A stretch of DNA of 64,000 bases from CAVVDT01 sp963747005 (GCA_963747005.1 CAVVDT010000012.1:124001-188000), one strand, 5' to 3'; counted from the first letter of the stretch, positions 17,338 to 25,660 are shown. The notes: generated by a model from the letters alone, not told the origin. Translations and numbers: made by a program.

Positions 17338-17646
17338 CTACTTACCTTCTCTCTCTGTTAGTGATGCCGTCCCCGGTGTCCTGGCTGGCCTGCGGCGGCT
17401 GCCGCAACCCCCTCTTTTTGTTTGTCGGCCAGACGCAGCCGAGAGAGCTGGCGTCGAACGGTTGTTACTCCCTGAAGAGATACCATGGGCATCCCTGATT
17501 TCTATCCGAGCCGAAAAAACACTTCAGGTCAAGCCCGTCGCACTGTTGCAATGCAACACGCGATGCAGCAAAAGAGCGCTTCGGCCTTAATGGTTGATAT
17601 CTTTGTCGACGTCCCATGCGATGAGTGCAGTTAGCGGAACTTTTCA
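17338..17646. other. Divergent metC/aapJ control region
   Basis: 309 bases between the divergent aapJ and metC genes. It must hold promoters for both. The only striking element is the dyad TGTTGCAATGCAACA with an adjoining related 12-mer (17544-17570), listed separately. No gene is seen; the frames here are not codon-biased. Confidence 0.5.
17544..17570. promoter_or_regulatory. Tandem TGC-N3-GCA motif, candidate PhaR-type operator
   Basis: TGCAATGCAACA (17547-17558) is followed directly by CGCGATGCAGCA (17559-17570). Each fits the PhaR/AniA consensus TGCRNYGCASMA, as I recall it for rhizobia, at 11 of 12 positions. The first copy is also centred in a perfect 15-base dyad, TGTTGCAATGCAACA. 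Position between metC and aapJ suits an operator for either. The link to PhaR rests on memory of the consensus and is tentative. Confidence 0.4.
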
Positions 17647-18828
17647 ATGACTTCGAAAGACATGGACATCAAGGCTCTGGCGCGCGAAACCCGACTGGTC
17701 GCCGCCACCCGCCGCTTCAGCGAACATGGCGTCGTCAATCCGGCCGTCTATCATGCCTCGACCATCCTCTTTCCGACGATGGAGGCCTTCAAGGCGCGCG
17801 ACCAGCAATATACTTACGGCCGCTGGGCAACGCCGACCAGCGATGCCTTGTGCGCCGCGGTGGCGACGGTGGAAGGTGGCTTCAATGCCAAGTTGTGCCC
17901 TTCGGGACTCGCTGCCATCACCACCACCCTGCTGTGTACCCTGAAAAGCGGCGATCACCTCTTGATGACCGACAGCGCCTATCAGCCGGCACGCAAGTTC
18001 TGCGACGGCCTGTTGAAGCAGTTCGGTGTCGAGACCACCTATTACGATCCCCTGATCGGCGCCGGTATTGCCGGCCTCATGCGGCCCAATACCCGCGTGG
18101 TCTACCTGGAAAGCCCCGGTTCGCTCACCTTCGAGGTTCAGGACGTGCCGGCGATTTCGGCGGCGGCCCATGCCGGCGGCGCCCTGGCGGTCATCGACAA
18201 CACCTGGAGCGCCGGGCATTTCTTCGATGCCTTCGCGCATGGTTGCGATATCTCGCTGCAGGCGGGCACCAAATACCTGGTCGGCCACTCCGATGCCATG
18301 CTCGGCACCATCACCACCACCGAGGCGGCATGGCCGCAGTTCGAAACGGACTACAGGCAACTCGGCCAGTGTGCCGGTCCGGACGACATGTATCTCGCCC
18401 TGCGCGGCATCCGCACGCTCGATGTGCGCCTCGTGCGCCACATGCAGAATGCGCTTGAAGTGGCCGGTTGGCTCAAAGCGCGTCCGGAAGTGCGGCAGGT
18501 CCTCTATCCGGCCCTTCCCGGCGCTCCGGGCCATGAGCTGTGGAAGCGCGACTTCACCGGTGCCTCGGGCCTCTTCACCGCTCTACTGGCACCCTGCCCG
18601 CAGCAGGCGCTCGCGGCCATGCTGGACGGACTTGCCCTGTTCGGCATGGGCGCCTCGTGGGGTGGCTATGAAAGCCTGGTGGTGCCGTTCGAACCCTTCT
18701 CCCATCGCGATGTGAAGACCCTCTCCTTTGAGGGCCCGGGGCTGCGCCTGCACATTGGTCTGGAGAACCCGGCCGACCTGATTGCCGACCTTGAAGCAGG
18801 CTTTGCCCGGCTGAACGCCGCCAGATAG
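17647..18828 (+). CDS. metC: Cystathionine beta-lyase
   Basis: PLP enzyme converting cystathionine to homocysteine, pyruvate and ammonia. The 393-residue protein belongs to the Cys/Met metabolism PLP family: YTYGRWATPTSDAL near the N-terminus, PSGLAAITTTLL, VIDNTWSAGHFFDA, and the PLP lysine in LQAGTKYLVGHSDAM. The ASWGGYESLV segment near the C-terminus is typical of MetC rather than MetB or MetZ. It is divergent from aapJ. The ribosome-binding site is weak (GGAAC); MDIKALARE at 17665 is an alternative start. Confidence 0.9.
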   Translation: MTSKDMDIKALARETRLVAATRRFSEHGVVNPAVYHASTILFPTMEAFKARDQQYTYGRWATPTSDALCAAVATVEGGFNAKLCPSGLAAITTTLLCTLKSGDHLLMTDSAYQPARKFCDGLLKQFGVETTYYDPLIGAGIAGLMRPNTRVVYLESPGSLTFEVQDVPAISAAAHAGGALAVIDNTWSAGHFFDAFAHGCDISLQAGTKYLVGHSDAMLGTITTTEAAWPQFETDYRQLGQCAGPDDMYLALRGIRTLDVRLVRHMQNALEVAGWLKARPEVRQVLYPALPGAPGHELWKRDFTGASGLFTALLAPCPQQALAAMLDGLALFGMGASWGGYESLVVPFEPFSHRDVKTLSFEGPGLRLHIGLENPADLIADLEAGFARLNAAR

Positions 18829-18917
18829 GCTGCCGCCGCGCAGACGCGGTGCCGCTTCTCACGCGACAGACAAGGATTTTTGAACCGGAAGATGCGCCGA
18901 CGGCGTTGACTTCGGGT

Positions 18918-18955
18918 TGTTCGTTTATTAGTTCTGGTGTTCGTTATAAAGAACA
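18918..18955 (+). promoter_or_regulatory. Candidate operator for the cysI cluster
   Basis: Two copies of TGTTCGTT lie exactly 20 bases apart (18918 and 18938). The second is part of an inverted repeat, TGTTCGTTATAAAGAACA (18938-18955). The same element, TGTTCGTTATTCCGAACG, occurs at 23914-23931 in front of the rhodanese-metZ genes. This is the AT-richest part of the metC-DUF2849 spacer and sits about 100 bases before the DUF2849 start, as expected of a promoter/operator. Confidence 0.6.
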
Positions 18956-19050
18956 ATCCCGTAGATCCAACGACTGATGCGCTGGATTGTGAGCCAAACG
19001 GGATTTTTGCCAAGGGCATGCCGTTCGGCAAACAGGACACCGGAGTGCTT

Positions 19051-19362
19051 ATGATCATGGGCAGCATCGAGAACGGGAAAATCCTCACCGCCAGCCTGTT
19101 GCGCGGCGGCACCGTGGTTTTCCTCGCCCGCAACGGCAGATGGAGCGACATCATCCACGAGGCAGCCGTGGCGCTGGAGCCAGTGGCCATCGAGGCCCTT
19201 GAAGCGCGAGGCCGCGAGGCCGAGGCGGCCAATATCGTGACCGGCGCCTATCTCGTCGAGGTCGAGCGCCGCGATGGCCGGGTCGCCCCCATCCACATCC
19301 GCGAGCGCATTCGGGCACGCGGCCCCAGTGTCAGGCCGGACCTGGCCCTGCAGGCCTCTTGA
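19051..19362 (+). CDS. DUF2849 protein of the sulfite-reductase cluster
   Basis: 103 residues. The core TASLLRGGTVVFLARNGRWSD...AAVA followed by NIVTGAYLVEVERRDGRVAPIHIRERIRARGPSVRPDL (partly shown) is the DUF2849 pattern found immediately before cysI in many alphaproteobacteria. The start at ATG 19051 has GGAG 5 bases upstream; longer in-frame extensions run into the operator region. The biochemical role is unknown; the fixed neighbourhood suggests a part in assimilatory sulfite reduction. cysI begins 12 bases later. The siroheme synthase gene cysG, often first in this cluster, is absent here. Confidence 0.75.
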   Translation: MIMGSIENGKILTASLLRGGTVVFLARNGRWSDIIHEAAVALEPVAIEALEARGREAEAANIVTGAYLVEVERRDGRVAPIHIRERIRARGPSVRPDLALQAS

Positions 19363-19374
19363 GGACGTCCCGCC

Positions 19375-21033
19375 ATGTACCGCTATGACGAATTCGACCA
19401 CCGCTTCGTTGCCGAGCGCGTCGACCAGTTCCGCGACCAGACGCTGCGGCGCCTCAATGGCGATCTGAGCGAGGACGAGTTCAAGCCGTTGCGGCTGATG
19501 AACGGCCTTTATCTGCAGCTTCATGCCTACATGCTGCGCATCGCCATTCCCTACGGCACGCTCAATTCCCGGCAGATGCTGCGCCTGGCCGACATTTCCG
19601 AGCGCTATGACCGCGGCTACGGGCATTTCACCACCCGCCAGAACGTCCAGTTCAACTGGATCGCCCTGGCCGATGCCCCCGATATCCTCGCCGATCTGGC
19701 GGCGGTCGAGATGCACGCCATCCAGACATCGGGCAACTGCATCCGCAATGTCACCACCGACCACTGGGCCGGGGCGGCGGCGGATGAACTGGCCGATCCG
19801 CGCCCGGTGGCCGAACTGTTGCGGCAATGGTCGAGCCTGCACCCGGAATTCACCTTCCTGCCACGCAAATTCAAGATCGCCGTCACCGGCTCCCCGCACG
19901 ACCGCGCCGCCACCCGGGTGCACGACATCGGTCTGCGCCTGCATTTGAACGATCTGGGCGAACGGGGCTGGGAGGTGGTGGTCGGCGGCGGCCTGGGGCG
20001 CACGCCTATGATCGGGGTGACAGTGCGCGAGTTCCTGCCGGAGAACGAGCTGCTCGGCTATCTGGAAGCCATCATGCGCGTCTACAACCTCATCGGCCGG
20101 CGCGACAACAAGTACAAGGCTCGCATCAAGATCCTGGTGCACGAGCTGGGCGCGGAAGCCTTCCGTGCCGAGGTGGAGGCCGAATACGCCCGCCAGCCGG
20201 CGCCTCAGAACGGCATCGACAACGCCGAACTGCAGCGCATCGCGCAATATTTTGCCCCACCCGCCTTCGAAAAGCTGCCGCGCTGGTCGCCCGCCTATCA
20301 GGCGCATCGCGCCAAGGACCCCGCGTTTGCCCGCTGGGCGCGGAGCAACGTCGCCGCCCATGCCCGCGACGGCTATGCCATCGTCGACATCTCCCTCAAG
20401 CCTGAAGGCGGCATTCCGGGCGATGCCACGGCCCGGCAGATGCGGGCTGTCGCCGATCTGGCCGGGCGCTACAGCTTCGATGAGATCCGCGTCAGCCATC
20501 ATCAGAACCTGGTGCTGCCGCATGTGCGCCAGGACGATCTTCACGCGTTGTGGGGACGCCTCGTCGCGGAAGGTCTCGATGCCGCCAATGTGGGCCAGGC
20601 GGGCGACATCATCGCCTGCCCCGGCCTCGACTACTGCTCACTCGCGACCGCACGTTCGATCCCCATCGCACAAGGCATCTCGCGGCGTTTCGCCGACCTC
20701 AACCGGCAGGCCGATATCGGACCGTTGCGCATCAATATCTCGGGCTGCATCAACGCCTGCGGGCATCACCATGTGGCCCACATCGGCATTCTCGGTCTCG
20801 AGAAGAAAGGCGTCGAGTTCTACCAGATCACGCTCGGCGGTTCGTCGACCAGCGAGGCTTCCATCGGCACCATCCTGGGGCCGGGCTTTGCCGGCGACGA
20901 GGTACCCGATGCGGTGGAAAAGATCGTCAATACCTATCTCGGCCTCCGTCAGGAGGGCGAGACATTCCTAGCCGCCTACCGCCGCCTCGGCGCCGAACCC
21001 TTCAAGGAGGCCCTTTATGCCACTCATCACTGA
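19375..21033 (+). CDS. cysI: Assimilatory sulfite reductase haemoprotein
   Basis: Reduces sulfite to sulfide with six electrons through a siroheme-[4Fe-4S] centre. The 552-residue protein has two nitrite/sulfite-reductase repeats; the cluster ligands are visible as CPGLDYC (C-x5-C, about 415-421) and CINAC (C-x3-C, about 457-461), and GRRDNKYKARIKILVHELG is a family signature. A GAGGA site precedes the ATG. The 3' end overlaps the DUF934 gene by 17 bases. No flavoprotein subunit cysJ is in the window, so the electron donor is probably ferredoxin or another reductase. Confidence 0.93.
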   Translation: MYRYDEFDHRFVAERVDQFRDQTLRRLNGDLSEDEFKPLRLMNGLYLQLHAYMLRIAIPYGTLNSRQMLRLADISERYDRGYGHFTTRQNVQFNWIALADAPDILADLAAVEMHAIQTSGNCIRNVTTDHWAGAAADELADPRPVAELLRQWSSLHPEFTFLPRKFKIAVTGSPHDRAATRVHDIGLRLHLNDLGERGWEVVVGGGLGRTPMIGVTVREFLPENELLGYLEAIMRVYNLIGRRDNKYKARIKILVHELGAEAFRAEVEAEYARQPAPQNGIDNAELQRIAQYFAPPAFEKLPRWSPAYQAHRAKDPAFARWARSNVAAHARDGYAIVDISLKPEGGIPGDATARQMRAVADLAGRYSFDEIRVSHHQNLVLPHVRQDDLHALWGRLVAEGLDAANVGQAGDIIACPGLDYCSLATARSIPIAQGISRRFADLNRQADIGPLRINISGCINACGHHHVAHIGILGLEKKGVEFYQITLGGSSTSEASIGTILGPGFAGDEVPDAVEKIVNTYLGLRQEGETFLAAYRRLGAEPFKEALYATHH

Positions 21034-21520
21034 AGACGGCCTTGTTGCCGATACCTATCACCGTCTGGACGAGGTCAACGGCTCGGGCGACCTTATCGTG
21101 GCACTCGATGCTTTGGCCGGCCTTGCCGGCCACAAGGGCCGGCTCGGGGCCGATGTTCCCAACACCACTCGGCTTGAGGATATCCTGCCCCACCTGGACC
21201 GGCTCGACCTCATCTCACTGCCGTTTCCCGCCTTCACCGACGGACGCGCCTATTCACTCGCCCGGCAGATTCGCCAGGCCGGGTTTTCGGGCGAGTTGCG
21301 CGCCACCGGCAATCTGCTGCCCGACCAGTTGCAGGCCATGGCGCAAGTGGGTTTCACCAGCTTCGAGGTCTCCGACCGCTTCGCGCCGGAGGTGTGGCTG
21401 CGTGCCCTCAGGCGCATGAGCCTGAGCTATCAGGCCCCGGGTTCGACAGCCAGCCATGTGTGGCAGGAGCGGGCATCGGCGGGGGAGGCCGGCGAAGGCC
21501 TTTCGGCTTCGGCCCGGTGA
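21017..21520 (+). CDS. DUF934 protein of the sulfite-reductase cluster
   Basis: 167 residues of the DUF934 family, nearly always found between cysI and cysH. Signatures are NTTRLEDILPHLDRLDLISL, FPAFTDGRAYSLARQIRQAGF and GELRATGNLLPDQLQAM, followed by GFTSFEVSD. The last 30 residues are low-complexity and poorly conserved. It overlaps cysI by 17 bases and its stop overlaps a GTG that could start cysH. The function is unproven; an accessory or electron-transfer role in sulfite reduction is inferred from synteny only. Confidence 0.8.
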   Translation: MPLITEDGLVADTYHRLDEVNGSGDLIVALDALAGLAGHKGRLGADVPNTTRLEDILPHLDRLDLISLPFPAFTDGRAYSLARQIRQAGFSGELRATGNLLPDQLQAMAQVGFTSFEVSDRFAPEVWLRALRRMSLSYQAPGSTASHVWQERASAGEAGEGLSASAR

Positions 21521-21525
21521 CATCG

Positions 21526-22269
21526 ATGCCGCTCGATCTCGACGCCATTGCCCGCCGGCACGCCCACCTCGACGGCGAGGATCTGCTGCGTGCGCTCATC
21601 ACCGGGCCACTGGCCGGAAAGATTGCCGTGGTCTCCTCCTTCGGCACCGAATCGGCGGTCCTCCTGCACATGGTGGCGCGCATCGATCCTTCGATCCCGG
21701 TGCTGTTCATCGACACCGGAAAGCTGTTCTGGGAGACCCGCTATTACCGCTCCAAGCTGATCGACCTGCTCGGCTTGACGGATGTTCGGGTGCTCAAGCC
21801 CGACGCAAGCGACATCGACCGGCATGATCGCACCGGCGACCTCAATGCCCGCGATGCCGATCTATGCTGCCACATTCGCAAGACGCTGCCGCTGGAATCA
21901 GGACTTGCCGGGTTTCACGGCTGGGTATCGGGGCGCAAGCGCTATCACGGCGGGGCACGGTCCGGCATCTCCACCATCGAAGTGGTGGACGGGCGCCTGA
22001 AAGTCGATCCCCTCGCCCACTGGGATCGCGCCACCATCGAGGCCTACGGGAAAGTCAACGAACTGCCCGAACATCCGTTGGCCCAACGCGGCTATTTCTC
22101 CGTCGGCTGCGTTGCCTGCACCGTCAAGGCCGGCAGCGCCGAGAACCCGCGCGCGGGGCGCTGGGCCGGCAGGGCCAAGACCGAATGCGGCATCCATTTC
22201 ACCCGCAACGGGCGCCCGATGCCCGTTATTTCCAACGGGCGCGAACCGGCCGAAACAAAGGCGAATTGA
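21526..22269 (+). CDS. cysH: Adenylylsulfate (APS) reductase, iron-sulfur type
   Basis: Reduces activated sulfate to sulfite with thioredoxin-type donors. The 247-residue protein has the PP-loop-like SSFGTESAVLLHM, the Cys pair C114-C115 (DLCCHIRKTLPL), C195-x2-C198 (GCVAC) and the catalytic ECGIH (C221). The CC...CxxC set binds a [4Fe-4S] cluster and marks APS rather than PAPS reductases. ATG 21526 is used; GTG 21517, overlapping the DUF934 stop (GTGA), would add three residues and is possible. It closes the cluster and is convergent with metZ. Confidence 0.92.
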   Translation: MPLDLDAIARRHAHLDGEDLLRALITGPLAGKIAVVSSFGTESAVLLHMVARIDPSIPVLFIDTGKLFWETRYYRSKLIDLLGLTDVRVLKPDASDIDRHDRTGDLNARDADLCCHIRKTLPLESGLAGFHGWVSGRKRYHGGARSGISTIEVVDGRLKVDPLAHWDRATIEAYGKVNELPEHPLAQRGYFSVGCVACTVKAGSAENPRAGRWAGRAKTECGIHFTRNGRPMPVISNGREPAETKAN

Positions 22270-22276
22270 GGCGCTC

Positions 22277-23491
22277 TCAGGCGAGCGCCTGGCCCAGGTC
22301 CTTCACCAGATCCTCGACATCCTCCAGCCCCACCGACATGCGCAGCATGCCGTCGGTGATGCCCATGCGCTCGCGCGCCTCGGCACCGATGTTGCGGTGG
22401 GTGGTGGAGGCGGGATGGGTGATCAGCGACTTGGCGTCGCCGAGATTGTTGGAGATGTCGATGATCTTCAGGCGCCGCAGCAAATCGAAGGCCGCTTCCT
22501 TGCCGCCGTCGACCTCGAAGGTCACCATGGTGCCGCCGGCCGTCATCTGGCGGCGGGCCAGTTCGGCCTGGGGGTGACTATCGAGGAAGGGATAGATCAC
22601 CCGCGCCATGCCGGGCATGGCCTCCAGCGCCCGCGCCACCTCCAATGCGGCGTTGCACTGGTGCAGCACCCGCAGTTTCAGCGTCTCCAATCCCTTCACC
22701 AGCACCCAGGCGTTGAACGGCGACAAGGACGGCCCGGTGTGGCGCAGGAAGGGTTTCAGCACCTCGTCCTTGAACTTCCTGGTCGACATGATGGCGCCGC
22801 CCAGCACGCGGCCCTGCCCGTCGATGTGCTTGGTGCCGGAATAGACCACGACATCGGCACCGAATTTCAAGGGCTTCTGCAACACCGGGGTGGCGAAGAT
22901 GTTGTCGACCACCACCGTTGCCCCGACCTCGTGGCCGACCCGGCAGACGGTTTCGAGATCGATGATGTCGAGAGTCGGATTGGAGGGCGTCTCGAGGAAG
23001 AACACCTTGGTTTCAGGCCGCACCGCCCGGCGCCAGTCATCGGCAAGGCTGCCGTCGACCAGGGTATGGGTGACGCCGAAACGCGCCAGGATCGAGGTGA
23101 TGACCTGATAGCAGGAGCCGAACAGGGCGCGCGAGGAAACGATGTGGTCGCCGGCTTTCAACTGGCACCCCAGTGCGCCCCACACCGCCGCCATGCCGGA
23201 GGCAACACCGTAGCAGGCCTCCGATCCTTCCAGCAGGCGCAGGCGTTCCTCGAACATGGTAACGGTCGGATTGCCGTAGCGGGCATAGACATAACCATCG
23301 TCCTGGCCGGCAAAGCGCGCCTCGGCCGTCTCACCGTCGGGATACACGAAGCCGGAATTGAGATAGAGCGCCTCGGCGGTCTCGCCGTGGGGACTGCGCT
23401 CGATGCCGCCCCGCACCAGTCGGGTCATCTCGCCCCATTCTGCAGGGTTGCCAAGACCTTCGGCGCCGTCCTTGTCAGATCGATTCAGCAT
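22277..23491 (-). CDS. metZ: O-succinylhomoserine sulfhydrylase
   Basis: PLP enzyme making homocysteine from O-succinylhomoserine and sulfide, the direct sulfhydrylation route. The 404-residue protein has TEALYLNSGFVYPDGETAEARF-type N-terminal signature (TAEALYLNSGFVYPD), YARYGNPTV, ASGMAAV, VVVDNIFATPVLQKPLKFGAD and the PLP lysine in VVYSGTKHIDGQGR. The start at ATG 23491 is one base after the rhodanese stop, so the two are coupled. The stop is 7 bases from that of cysH. With MetC, the genome encodes two ways to homocysteine. Confidence 0.92.
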   Translation of the reverse strand: MLNRSDKDGAEGLGNPAEWGEMTRLVRGGIERSPHGETAEALYLNSGFVYPDGETAEARFAGQDDGYVYARYGNPTVTMFEERLRLLEGSEACYGVASGMAAVWGALGCQLKAGDHIVSSRALFGSCYQVITSILARFGVTHTLVDGSLADDWRRAVRPETKVFFLETPSNPTLDIIDLETVCRVGHEVGATVVVDNIFATPVLQKPLKFGADVVVYSGTKHIDGQGRVLGGAIMSTRKFKDEVLKPFLRHTGPSLSPFNAWVLVKGLETLKLRVLHQCNAALEVARALEAMPGMARVIYPFLDSHPQAELARRQMTAGGTMVTFEVDGGKEAAFDLLRRLKIIDISNNLGDAKSLITHPASTTHRNIGAEARERMGITDGMLRMSVGLEDVEDLVKDLGQALA

Positions 23492-23492
23492 G

Positions 23493-23894
23493 TCAGGACT
23501 GTGCCCATGGAAGCCCGGCGGCCTTCCATCCGCCCACCGTGCCGCGATGACCCTCATCATTGCGGTCGCCTTCAAAGCCCTGCGCCACGTTATAGCAATG
23601 CTCGAAGCCCGCCCGGGTCAACGCCGCGGCGGCTGCCGCCGACCGGGCGCCGGAGCGACAGATGAGGAACACCTCGTTGCTCTCCTCCACACCGGCGGCG
23701 CGCACCTTGTCGACGAAATCCTCGTCCACCTGCATGGCCGGGAAGACCTGCCACGACTGTCTGACCAGACGCTCCACCGCGGGCAGGCCCACGAAAGCCC
23801 ATTCCGGCTGCGTCCGCACATCGATGAGCACCGCACGGCTGTCGCTGGAAAGCCGCTCAAAAGCCTCCGCAGGCGTCACGTCGCCCTTGTACAT
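23493..23894 (-). CDS. Rhodanese-domain sulfurtransferase
   Basis: Single-domain rhodanese of 133 residues. The active-site loop is CRSGARS (catalytic Cys in VFLICRSGARSAAAAAAL), and the N-terminal SRAVLIDVRTQPEWAFVGLP is the second rhodanese signature. ATG 23894 is chosen over GTG 23897 because GAGG stands 6 bases before it. It is the first gene of a two-gene unit with metZ, downstream of the dyad at 23914-23931. A role in sulfur delivery or sulfide handling is inferred from its partner. Confidence 0.88.
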   Translation of the reverse strand: MYKGDVTPAEAFERLSSDSRAVLIDVRTQPEWAFVGLPAVERLVRQSWQVFPAMQVDEDFVDKVRAAGVEESNEVFLICRSGARSAAAAAALTRAGFEHCYNVAQGFEGDRNDEGHRGTVGGWKAAGLPWAQS

Positions 23895-23913
23895 CACACA
23901 CCTCGATATCGTA

Positions 23914-23931
23914 TGTTCGTTATTCCGAACG
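23914..23931 (-). promoter_or_regulatory. Candidate operator of rhodanese-metZ, same as at cysI
   Basis: TGTTCGTTATTCCGAACG contains the perfect inverted repeat GTTCG-N6-CGAAC. Its first ten bases equal those of the site at 18938 upstream of the cysI cluster. It lies 20 bases upstream of the rhodanese start, overlapping the expected promoter or leader, which fits repression. Confidence 0.6.
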
Positions 23932-23965
23932 ACTTTACACTAAAGGAAACGCCGCTTCAAGCGAC

Positions 23966-23984
23966 GCTCCGCCGCGTCCGGAGC
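23966..23984 (-). terminator. Possible terminator after the aldo/keto reductase gene
   Basis: GCTCCG and CGGAGC pair over 6 bp with a 7-base loop, 5 bases after the reductase stop. No clean T-run follows (GGCGTTTCC is about 20 bases on), so this is weak. Confidence 0.35.
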
Positions 23985-23989
23985 ACCTT

Positions 23990-24808
23990 TCAGTCCCAAT
24001 CGGGCGAAAACGGGGCGTTGACGAAGCGCTGATTGCGCGCCGTCAGGGCGGTGATGGCCGCCATCTCGTCGGCTGAAAGCGCAAAATCGTCGACGGCCAG
24101 ATTTTCCTCCACATGTTCCGGGCGCGACGAGCGCGGTATGGCGGCGATGCCCGGCTGCTGGATCAGCCAGCGCAGGGCTATCTGCGAGGGCGACCTGCCA
24201 TGGCGGCGAGCGATCCCGAGCACCACGGGCTCGTCGCCAAGGGAACCGCGCGCGATGGGCCGGTAGGCCGTCACCGCCATGCCATGGCCACGGCAACAGG
24301 CGATGATCTTCGACTGGTCGATGAGCGGGTGGTATTCCACCTGGTTGACGACGAGCGGCGCATCGGCCAGCGCCACGGCGGCGTTCACAAGCCGGGCGTT
24401 GAAGTTGGACACCCCGATATGGCGGGTGAGGCCGTCGCGCCTTGCCTTGACCAGCGCCCCCACGGTTTCGGCCAGCGGCACTTCCGCGTTGGGCCAATGG
24501 ATGAGCAGCAGATCGAGCGGACCGCCAAAAATTCCGGCGCGCTCCTCGGCGGCGCGGGCAAAGTCGGTGGCGCGATGGTGATCCGGCCAGATCTTGCTGG
24601 TGAGAAAGACATCATCGCGGGCCACGCCCGAGGCCCTGAGGCCTGCCGCAACCTCGGTCTCGTTGCCATACATCTGGGCGGTATCGACGTGGCGATAGCC
24701 GCTTTTCAGGGCGTGGGCCACGATCCTTGCGCACGCTTTACCCCGCAGATCCCAGGTCCCCAGCCCGATGGCCGGAATGCAGGCGCCATTGGCCTCGATC
24801 GAATGCAC
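23990..24808 (-). CDS. Aldo/keto reductase
   Basis: NAD(P)H-dependent carbonyl reductase of the 2,5-diketo-D-gluconate reductase type, 272 residues. The catalytic tetrad is visible: Asp and Tyr in HVDTAQMYGNE, Lys in LTSKIWPDHH, His in LLIHWPN; cofactor-binding signatures AIPRSSRPEHVEEN and GVSNFNARLV are present. The GTG at 24808 is chosen because AGGAG (24817-24821) lies ideally upstream and the family start IGLGTWDLRG follows closely. That ribosome-binding site overlaps the vapC stop, so translation may be coupled to the toxin gene. The substrate is unknown. Confidence 0.87.
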   Translation of the reverse strand: MHSIEANGACIPAIGLGTWDLRGKACARIVAHALKSGYRHVDTAQMYGNETEVAAGLRASGVARDDVFLTSKIWPDHHRATDFARAAEERAGIFGGPLDLLLIHWPNAEVPLAETVGALVKARRDGLTRHIGVSNFNARLVNAAVALADAPLVVNQVEYHPLIDQSKIIACCRGHGMAVTAYRPIARGSLGDEPVVLGIARRHGRSPSQIALRWLIQQPGIAAIPRSSRPEHVEENLAVDDFALSADEMAAITALTARNQRFVNAPFSPDWD

Positions 24809-24819
24809 TACTTGGTCTC

Positions 24820-25203
24820 CTAACGGATATATCTGATGTCCACGCTCGAACGAAACTGTTGCCATTGCCGGTCCGCCGTGATCGCCGGAAGGCCGGTCGC
24901 CTCGGCCAGCGCGAGGCAGGCCCGGTCCCCCAGCGACAGCCCCGCCTCGCGGCCGCGTTGCCACATGCGGCCGGCGGCTGCCGCCTGCGGGCGATCGAAA
25001 TCCGCCAATTCAAACGGCAATCCGAAGATGATCTCCTCGGCTGTTTGAGTTGGCAGCCCTCTTTGAACCAGCTTGGCAATCGCCTCCGAGCCATTGACGG
25101 TCGAGACAATGCAATTGGCGATCACGGCCGCCACCATCTCGGCGCCAGGCTCCTCGCCGATGAGAGCGAGAATGGCCGAGGCATCGAGAACGCCTTCAGC
25201 CAT
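24820..25203 (-). CDS. VapC-type PIN-domain toxin
   Basis: Predicted RNase toxin, 127 residues. PIN-domain acidic residues are in place: D7 (VLDASA), E40 (GSEAIAK), D93 (LGDRACLALA) and D111 (TADRQW). The start ATG overlaps the antitoxin stop (ATGGCTGA, 8 bases). The stop lies 12 bases before the aldo/keto reductase GTG. A vapC-type RNase normally cuts tRNA or rRNA and is held inactive by its antitoxin; the target here is unknown. Confidence 0.9.
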   Translation of the reverse strand: MAEGVLDASAILALIGEEPGAEMVAAVIANCIVSTVNGSEAIAKLVQRGLPTQTAEEIIFGLPFELADFDRPQAAAAGRMWQRGREAGLSLGDRACLALAEATGLPAITADRQWQQFRSSVDIRYIR

Positions 25204-25660
25204 CGCCTGCTTCCTTTACCGCCTCTCGGCGGCGATCGGCGATGAGGGAGTCAGCAAGCCCCGCATCACCGGGGATCATCTCACGTACCAGTTTCTGGGC
25301 GCGCTTGACTGCCATTGTCGGGCTCATCACTCGAAGCTCGCCGTCAACCATGCGAGCCATGAGTTCGCCACCCTCGCCGATGTTCATGGCCCTGCGAAAC
25401 TCGACCGGAATGACGATGCGTCCAGCAGAATCAACATTTAGTCTGGTACGAACCGGCTGCGGGTCCTCCAAACAGGCTGTGCCCAGCTTCGCCTTCATAT
25501 TGCGAACGACGTTCGAGACGAACTGGTCGCGCACTTCGAGAAATCGCGCCACGTCCGCCTGCTTGAAGCCGGCCCTGACCAGCAGCCTGATCTTCTCCGA
25601 GGTGTTGCTGCCAACATCGCGCACGATCTCGCTCATGTGGCTGTGATCGGGTTGAAGCAT
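25196..25660 (-). CDS. AbrB-type antitoxin with N-terminal HTH
   Basis: 154 residues. The N-terminal part (SEKIRLLVRAGFKQADVARFL...) looks like a helix-turn-helix found before AbrB domains in alphaproteobacterial antitoxins; the central LNVDSAGRIVIPVEFRRAMNIGEGGEL (partly shown) is a SpoVT/AbrB swapped-hairpin domain, and the acidic/basic tail should wrap the toxin. It overlaps vapC by 8 bases. A GGAGAGGA site precedes ATG 25660. Two DNA-binding modules in one antitoxin fit with the paired repeats in its promoter (25693-25744). Confidence 0.85.
   Translation of the reverse strand: MLQPDHSHMSEIVRDVGSNTSEKIRLLVRAGFKQADVARFLEVRDQFVSNVVRNMKAKLGTACLEDPQPVRTRLNVDSAGRIVIPVEFRRAMNIGEGGELMARMVDGELRVMSPTMAVKRAQKLVREMIPGDAGLADSLIADRRREAVKEAGDG

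Noticed and set aside
18928..20544. 538-codon frame opposite cysI
   Set aside because: It runs through the cysI gene and the operator region; no domain is seen.
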